Assembly (NCBI GenBank): GCA_947258425.1
Contig: CAMYIG010000014.1
Location: 1 to 28,726, forward strand
Source of the DNA: SZUA-76 sp945787585
Lineage (GTDB): Bacteria > Pseudomonadota > Gammaproteobacteria > SZUA-140
Direction: 5' to 3'
Length of the DNA stretch: 28,726 nucleotides
The translations under genes and the position numbers were made by a program. The first letter of the stretch is position 1. Every line of letters begins with the position of its first letter. This document shows positions 23,498 through 28,726 of this stretch, in pieces. The notes under the pieces were generated by a model. That model saw nothing but the letters and a program-made list of their open reading frames with translations. It did not search any database and was not told where the DNA came from.

Positions 23498-25240
23498 ATG
23501 GTAATCAATCTTAAAAACAACTATTTACACCTTATTTTCGGCATTGCTGGGGCACTGCTGCTGAGTAGCTGTAGCAGCACAACGATCCAGCCAGACGCAA
23601 AATCGTCGGCAGACTCATCCGTTACATCCCTCGCGACTCAAGCGGAACCGGTCGAGTTCTGGCGTAATGCTGAACTGGCACCCATCCTCGACCCCGAACA
23701 TACGACGCTCAGCACCGATACGCTAAGCGCCATTGAAGTGCTGCCGCTTGAGCCTATCGCCGCAGGAGCGATCACGACCCATGACCTTGACCAGCAATTT
23801 GCAGCCCAACGACCGCAGGATCTGTGGCAACGCATCCGCAACGGCTTTGCGCTGCCTAAGAGCGAACACAAACGCACTGTTTCAGAGCGGCGCTGGTATG
23901 CACGACACCAGGAATATATCGATCGCACCAGCGAACGTGCGCAGCCCTACCTGCACTTCATTGTAGAAGAGGCCGCACGGCGCAACATCCCGATGGAACT
24001 GGCGCTACTCCCTGTCGTTGAAAGCGCCTTTCAACCCTTTGCCTACTCGCATGGCCGTGCTTCCGGCATCTGGCAGTTCATCCCCGGCACGGGCAAGATG
24101 TATGGCCTGAAACAGAACTGGTGGTACGATGGCCGCCGCGACATTACCGCGGCAACGATGGCCGCATTTGACTATCTCGAGGTGCTAAATCGTCAGTTTT
24201 CCGGAGACTGGTTACACGCACTCGCCGCCTATAATTCAGGGGGCGGTACCGTACGCAAGGCGATCCGCCGCAACCAACGCCTCGGCAAGCCCACCGATTT
24301 CTGGTCACTCAAGCTCCCCCGTGAAACCCGCGCCTATGTGCCAAAGTTATTGGCGATTCGCGATATCATCGCCGCGCCAGAGCAGCATAATATTACAATT
24401 CCGACGATTACCGACGCCCCCTATTTTGAAAAAATAGCCACCGGCTCACAGATCGACCTCGCCAAAGCCGCCGAGCTTGCAGGCTTGCCACTTCAACAAC
24501 TCTACCGCCTCAATCCCGCGTTCAACCGCTGGGCGACCGATCCGGATGGCCCCCACCACCTGTTAATCCCGCTCGAAAATGCAGCGCAGTTCAAACAAAA
24601 CCTGGCCGCGTTGCCCAAAGAAAACCGCGTTAAATGGGCACGTCACCGCATTCGTAACGGCGAGACACTCGGCCATATCGCCGAACGTTATAAAACCACC
24701 GTTGCTGTTATCAAAGACGTTAATGAACTCCGTGGACACATGATACGCGCAGGTAAAAACCTGATGATTCCGATCGCGGCGTCATCCCCCGACACCTACA
24801 GCCTGAGTTCAACGCAACGTGCCAAAAGCATAAAGAGCAAAACTAAAAAAGGCACCAAAGTCACCTATAAAGTTAAAAATGGAGATACACTCTGGGATAT
24901 TTCACGAGCGTATAACGTTGGCGTTCGTCAGCTTGCACGCTGGAATGCGATGGCACCGCGCGACACACTGCGACTCGGGCAGACTCTGGTGATCTGGAAA
25001 TCGACATCGCGCAGCGTAAAAAAAGGTTCACCGGACATCACCCCGGCACTGAATGAAGTGACCCAACGCATACGCTATGTAGTACGTAAAGGCGATTCAC
25101 TCTCGCGTATCTCTCAACGTTTTAACGTGAGTATTAATAATCTTAAACGCTGGAACCCAAAGGCACGTGGTCAATATCTACAACCGGGACAACGACTGAC
25201 ATTATATGTTGATATTACCAATCAGTCCGGCAACATGTAA
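23498..25240 (+). CDS. mltD: Membrane-bound lytic murein transglycosylase D with LysM repeats
   Basis: Cleaves peptidoglycan glycan strands to 1,6-anhydro products on the periplasmic side of the outer membrane. 580 residues: a lipoprotein signal with lipobox LSSC and Cys25; a linker to about 120; an SLT domain at about 145-270 with catalytic Glu175 in LPVVESAFQPFAYS, then GIWQFIPGTGKMYGL and HALAAYNSGGGTVRKAI; and a C-terminal array of three LysM modules at about 382-426, 456-500 and 525-571, each starting with a pattern like NGDTLWDIS. A degenerate LysM-like stretch occurs near 315-357. Polar Ser/Lys linkers separate the repeats. It directly follows gloB, the conserved gammaproteobacterial arrangement. 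Possible -10 TATAAT upstream. Confidence 0.95.
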   Translation: MVINLKNNYLHLIFGIAGALLLSSCSSTTIQPDAKSSADSSVTSLATQAEPVEFWRNAELAPILDPEHTTLSTDTLSAIEVLPLEPIAAGAITTHDLDQQFAAQRPQDLWQRIRNGFALPKSEHKRTVSERRWYARHQEYIDRTSERAQPYLHFIVEEAARRNIPMELALLPVVESAFQPFAYSHGRASGIWQFIPGTGKMYGLKQNWWYDGRRDITAATMAAFDYLEVLNRQFSGDWLHALAAYNSGGGTVRKAIRRNQRLGKPTDFWSLKLPRETRAYVPKLLAIRDIIAAPEQHNITIPTITDAPYFEKIATGSQIDLAKAAELAGLPLQQLYRLNPAFNRWATDPDGPHHLLIPLENAAQFKQNLAALPKENRVKWARHRIRNGETLGHIAERYKTTVAVIKDVNELRGHMIRAGKNLMIPIAASSPDTYSLSSTQRAKSIKSKTKKGTKVTYKVKNGDTLWDISRAYNVGVRQLARWNAMAPRDTLRLGQTLVIWKSTSRSVKKGSPDITPALNEVTQRIRYVVRKGDSLSRISQRFNVSINNLKRWNPKARGQYLQPGQRLTLYVDITNQSGNM

Positions 25241-25314
25241 TAATTAGCACGTATTAACATTAACATTTAAAAGCAGCAAACCATCGATTCTGAATTGACA
25301 AAGGGAAACGATTA

Positions 25315-26331
25315 ATGGCACAAGACAACACTATCGACAGCATCGCGTACCTGCGAACCGCTTTGCCTATCATGAGTCAGTATGACATCCCCGTCTATCC
25401 ACAGAACTATGCAGTCTGGTACGAATACGTCAGTGGCACCAACATTCCTTTAAAACAAGCGATTGATGACTATATTGTACAAAAAAAACCGTTTACTAAT
25501 GAACTAAATAAAACGCTCTATTTTGAACATGTCGCACAAGCAGATGAAATCAATATGCGGAACCTACAACAGGAACTGATGGCAACATTATCCGCGGTCC
25601 AGGGAAATCTGGATGAAGCAGGAAATTCTTCCACACAGTTCGAAGATACATTAAACCAACAATCTCAGAAGCTAAATGACAATCCTGATGCTAATGACAT
25701 CAAAGGTGTCGTACAAGTGCTCAAAACTGAATTAAAAACAATTCAAAATTCTACTCAGATGTTACAGCTAGGCATCAAAGAAAACTCACAGGAAATAGAA
25801 CGTTTACGCAAAGAATTAAACAAAGCCAAAGAAGAGGCCTCTTTGGATCCATTTACTGGCTTGGCAAATCGAAAAACATTAATGAGTTGTCTCGAAGAAA
25901 ACATTAAGCATAGTCAGGAAAGCGATGAACACTTCAGTTTTTTAATGCTTGATATCGATCACTTCAAAGCCATTAATGATACCCATGGCCACCCGATGGG
26001 AGACAAGGTGATCCGCTGCATCGCAAACACCATTAAAAATTGCGTCAAAGGAAATGACCTCGTTGCTCGGTACGGCGGTGAAGAGTTTTCGGTCATCCTG
26101 CCCAACACCCCGCACGCAGGAGCCATGAAAGTAGCAGAGAACATTCGTCAGGCCATTGAGCGAACCAAACTTGTTAGAACCGTAGATAAAGAGACCATTG
26201 GCCGAATCACAATTTCCATCGGTGTCGCCCATTACCGTACACCTGAAAATAGCGAGCAATTGATCGAACGAGCGGATAGTTTACTTTATAAATCCAAAAC
26301 AGGTGGGCGTAATAAAGTCAGTGGTGAATAA
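25315..26331 (+). CDS. Diguanylate cyclase (GGDEF domain)
   Basis: A 338-residue cytoplasmic protein without membrane helices. Residues 1-75 form an uncharacterised N-terminal domain (YDIPVYPQNYAVWYEY motif near 23-38), residues 80-175 are a probable coiled coil, and residues 178-335 are the GGDEF domain. The active site is canonical: LDIDHFKAINDTHGH at 212-226 and GGEEF at 254-258, so it should synthesise c-di-GMP. The allosteric inhibitory site RxxD is changed to KGND (245-248), which may weaken product inhibition. AAGGGA before the ATG is a good ribosome-binding site. It lies 74 bases after mltD, possibly cotranscribed. What the N-terminal domain senses is unknown. Confidence 0.94.
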   Translation: MAQDNTIDSIAYLRTALPIMSQYDIPVYPQNYAVWYEYVSGTNIPLKQAIDDYIVQKKPFTNELNKTLYFEHVAQADEINMRNLQQELMATLSAVQGNLDEAGNSSTQFEDTLNQQSQKLNDNPDANDIKGVVQVLKTELKTIQNSTQMLQLGIKENSQEIERLRKELNKAKEEASLDPFTGLANRKTLMSCLEENIKHSQESDEHFSFLMLDIDHFKAINDTHGHPMGDKVIRCIANTIKNCVKGNDLVARYGGEEFSVILPNTPHAGAMKVAENIRQAIERTKLVRTVDKETIGRITISIGVAHYRTPENSEQLIERADSLLYKSKTGGRNKVSGE

Positions 26332-26338
26332 ATATATC

Positions 26339-26425
26339 TAGCCCGGACTGAGCTTTCAGCAAAACTCGAAGGACGATGGTTCGTGTCACAACAACCCTGG
26401 ATTTCATTTCATGAAATCCAGGCTA
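26339..26425. repeat. REP-like inverted-repeat element after the diguanylate cyclase gene
   Basis: A perfect hairpin CCTGGATTTCAT (26396-26407), loop TTC, ATGAAATCCAGG (26411-26422) lies at the right end. The outer borders TAGCCCGGA (26339-26347) and TCCAGGCTA (26417-26425) are inverted copies with one mismatch. The TAGCCCGG...CCxGGCTA style recalls short interspersed REP-type elements of gammaproteobacteria. It could also act as terminator, but it lacks a T-run. Whether copies exist elsewhere cannot be seen here. Confidence 0.45.
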
Positions 26426-26576
26426 CCTGCTACACCTTTCGCATTTAACGTTTAACTCTCCCTCCCAGCCTAATCATTTCCGCCACTCATCCGATAAGAA
26501 GCAATCATAATAACGTACTAAATATATTCCCGGCTGACACCCGCTCCATCAGACACGTCACACAGAGGAGATGACA

Positions 26577-28109
26577 ATGAAAAAGGCTTTGACGATCGGC
26601 ACACTATTAATCGCAGGCGGTGCCGTAGCCGCAATCCCGTACATGATCGGAACGCACATAGAAAAGCAGTTCCGCACCCAGTTTGAAGTACTTGCCACCT
26701 CACCTCAATTGCCACCGGAAATGCAGCTCACCCTTGGCCGCTACGAACGCGGCTACCGTACCACCATGGTCTACACCTCATTCTCGCTCGATATGAAAAA
26801 TGCACAGCAGGACCCAACACCGGGCGCACCACAGTTCCCCGAAAACTTTAAGCTGACGATGAAACACGAGATCGAACATGGCCCACTGATTAGTGATGCC
26901 CCCTCTGCGATAACACTGGCGAAGTTTATCTCCACCATTGAGCTGAGTGATGAATACCGTGAAATAGAACGCTTCTACTTCAAGGACAAACCTTTTTTCA
27001 CCGCCACCTCATACTTCGAAAATGACAATTCTAGCATCACCGATATGCACATTCCCGCCTACCAGGGCCCATCGCATATCGGTGGTGCAGCGGTTAACTG
27101 GAAGGGCTTCAGCGGTACGGTTACCGGCAACTGGAATAAGGTCGCGGCCAAAATAGACGCCACCGCACCTTTACTGGAAGTCGCAATGGGCAGCATGCAA
27201 TTCTCAATGAAGGGATTTAGCACCACCTCGGATACCGCCCTGTCACCGCAAGGTCTAAACCTGGGCTCAGCTACAATGGAAATTGACCAGATCGATGCCA
27301 GTGGCCCCAACCCTGCCGGCTATCAACAGATTGCGTCACTACACAAACTACGGATTAATGCCGGTATAACTGCCGACGACCGTTATGAAAATGGTCTTAT
27401 CCGTATTGAATTCAATAATCTTGATGCAACCACACTAGAAAACATGTCGCAGAAAATTCAGACTCAGCTAAATTTATTACCACCGGACGCTACCCCAAAA
27501 ATGATTGGGGGTACCACGCTCGCTGAACTTCAGACCGCCGTGCCAGCGCTGTTGAAACACTCACCTGAAATACAGATCAGCAAGGCATCGGTGCTAACCC
27601 CTCAGGGACAGATCGACGGTAGAATGAAAGTTGCACTGCTGCCAGACGATCAGTTCGATCCACAGATGGGCGTGGTGGCGTTGATCCCTTTGCTTGATAT
27701 CGAAATCGATCTCAAACTACCCCTCCAGTTAGTCACCCAACTGGCCGAAGGCATGACCGCCGGACAGATCCGCGCCCAGCTCGCCGCACAGAAACAGGTG
27801 ATGGAAGAGGCGGAGATCTTGAATCGAAGCGCAATGATGGCGCAGCAGATGCTGATGCAGGGTATTGAACAGAACCTCATTAAAAAGAGTGATGATGCTG
27901 TGAGTGCTGAGCTGCGCATCAAAAAGAGCCAGGTACTGCTCAATGGTCAGCCCTCAGAACAGCTGATGGGCATGCTTGAAGGCATTGCTCAAATACTTGG
28001 CTTCCCGGTCCTGCAAGGTCACATTGAAACCACGCAATGCACACCAGGCCGCGATATCCCCACCCATGGTGCCAGCGCCAATGACATGCACATGACTCGG
28101 GTTGAATGA
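26577..28109 (+). CDS. DUF945 (YdgA-like) protein with a probably foreign C-terminal tail
   Basis: A YdgA-type protein of unknown function: one N-terminal membrane helix (about residues 5-25, LTIGTLLIAGGAVAAIPYMI) and a large periplasmic domain. Family features include the early LGRYERGYRTT pattern near 55, many beta-strand stretches, and the late AELRIKKSQVLLNGQP near 443. The ATG at 26577 is preferred: GAGGAG lies six bases upstream, whereas an ATG at 26571 touches that site. The open frame is 510 residues, near family length, but roughly its last 45-50 residues are antisense to conserved beta-oxidation sequence (NAD-binding motif near 28079-28059). The native C-terminus has probably been replaced at a junction near 27950-27990. 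Confidence 0.8.
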   Translation: MKKALTIGTLLIAGGAVAAIPYMIGTHIEKQFRTQFEVLATSPQLPPEMQLTLGRYERGYRTTMVYTSFSLDMKNAQQDPTPGAPQFPENFKLTMKHEIEHGPLISDAPSAITLAKFISTIELSDEYREIERFYFKDKPFFTATSYFENDNSSITDMHIPAYQGPSHIGGAAVNWKGFSGTVTGNWNKVAAKIDATAPLLEVAMGSMQFSMKGFSTTSDTALSPQGLNLGSATMEIDQIDASGPNPAGYQQIASLHKLRINAGITADDRYENGLIRIEFNNLDATTLENMSQKIQTQLNLLPPDATPKMIGGTTLAELQTAVPALLKHSPEIQISKASVLTPQGQIDGRMKVALLPDDQFDPQMGVVALIPLLDIEIDLKLPLQLVTQLAEGMTAGQIRAQLAAQKQVMEEAEILNRSAMMAQQMLMQGIEQNLIKKSDDAVSAELRIKKSQVLLNGQPSEQLMGMLEGIAQILGFPVLQGHIETTQCTPGRDIPTHGASANDMHMTRVE

Positions 28110-28726
28110 CTTTTTGTCACCCAGTCCCTTTAGCCGGGTTTGCAGGAAGAACACACGGATTAAACTGCGCACTTTGCTGCCCTGGATCAGACGTGCAACC
28201 GAATTGGCTTCTTCTTCCATCATGCGCTTGTCGTTGCCGTAAAAACTGGCCCAGACATCGAGAATCGCGTATGGCGCCGGGTAGTGTTGTCGAGGTGCTT
28301 TTTTCGCCACCTGTTTTTTCATGTATCCGGCCAGCAAGTTGCGAATACCGGGTAAAGACAGGACTTTGCCAATGAACGGCATGCTCTGCCGATCTGGTGG
28401 AGTCAACGCGACGTTACGCGCGGCGCGTTCAATCTGGCGTTTTGGCTGTGCCTTATCGACCAGTCCAATGGCACGCGCCGCCGACGCAGTCAATGCTCGC
28501 CCGGAAAGCATAATTTCTAACGATTGCAGAGGATTAATCATCGAAGTGGCACGCACAAGACCGCCATAAGCCGGATGAATGCCAAGTTTTACCTCGGGTA
28601 GACCGATGCGTGTTCCCGCATCATCGAGTGCAACGCGGTAATCGCAGGCGAGTGCAAGTTCTGTGCCCCCACCCATGCAAAAACCCTCGATCAGGGCAAC
28701 AGTCGGGCAGGGCAGTGACTCGATTC
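27954..28726 (-). pseudogene. FadB/FadJ-type enoyl-CoA hydratase/3-hydroxyacyl-CoA dehydrogenase, truncated at the 3' end and open at the window edge
   Basis: The reading frame enters from the right window edge (no start visible) and ends at a TGA at 27954. The visible 256 residues cover the end of a crotonase domain and the linker, then just begin the dehydrogenase domain. Crotonase marks: GFCMGGGTELALACDYRVAL with its catalytic-type Glu, and GLPEVKLGIHPAYGG with the second Glu. The dehydrogenase NAD-binding start VHVIGAGTMGGDIAAWCALR is followed by only about 30 more family-like residues. A full FadB/FadJ-type protein is about 700 residues, so most of the dehydrogenase part is missing. The DUF945 gene occupies the DNA where it should continue, in the opposite direction. 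This is either a deletion/rearrangement product or an assembly chimera. Confidence 0.75.

Overview
This window is a stretch of chromosome from a Gram-negative bacterium, most likely a gammaproteobacterium. Two conserved neighbourhoods support this: the gloB / yafS-like methyltransferase / rnhA / dnaQ / mltD block and the dapC-dapD-yffB-dapE block. Lipoprotein signal peptides, an OmpA-type peptidoglycan-binding lipoprotein and MltD fit an outer-membrane organism. I cannot name genus or family, and I see no phage, transposon, CRISPR or plasmid features.

Layout from left to right: a truncated tRNA-Asn; an Smr endonuclease gene convergent with hemH (ferrochelatase); a tightly packed three-gene redox cassette (2119-5872) made of a GlcD/cytokinin-dehydrogenase-like flavoprotein, a 4Fe-4S protein whose CCG-like C-terminal half has lost its cysteines, and a geranylgeranyl-reductase-family flavoprotein; a PAS-PAS-GGDEF-EAL c-di-GMP enzyme facing it; a small lipoprotein cytochrome c; a tyrosine/homogentisate catabolic operon (hpd, hmgA, fahA-like, maiA) followed by a heme-oxygenase-like putative diiron protein; an OmpA-family lipoprotein convergent with a DMT transporter; the lysine/diaminopimelate operon dapC-dapD-yffB-dapE with a PilZ gene at its end; the opposed operon yafS-like/rnhA/dnaQ/terB-like; gloB and mltD; a second diguanylate cyclase; a DUF945 (YdgA-like) gene; and a fragment of a FadB/FadJ-type beta-oxidation gene.

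How the genes work together: HPPD makes homogentisate from 4-hydroxyphenylpyruvate, HmgA opens the ring, MaiA isomerises maleylacetoacetate and the FAH-family protein cleaves fumarylacetoacetate to fumarate and acetoacetate. DapD, DapC and DapE are the succinylase-branch enzymes for meso-diaminopimelate and lysine. Three proteins (GGDEF-EAL, PilZ, GGDEF) belong to c-di-GMP signalling, although they sit in separate transcription units.

The best candidates for new biology are the three-gene redox cassette and the heme-oxygenase-like protein in the homogentisate operon, whose spacing of six potential iron ligands matches known diiron enzymes of that fold apart from one insertion. Two points deserve caution. 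The right end shows DUF945 and the fad-type gene running into each other antisense, with both 3' ends apparently lost, which suggests a deletion or an assembly chimera. GloB carries a Cys in place of a normally invariant metal-binding His.
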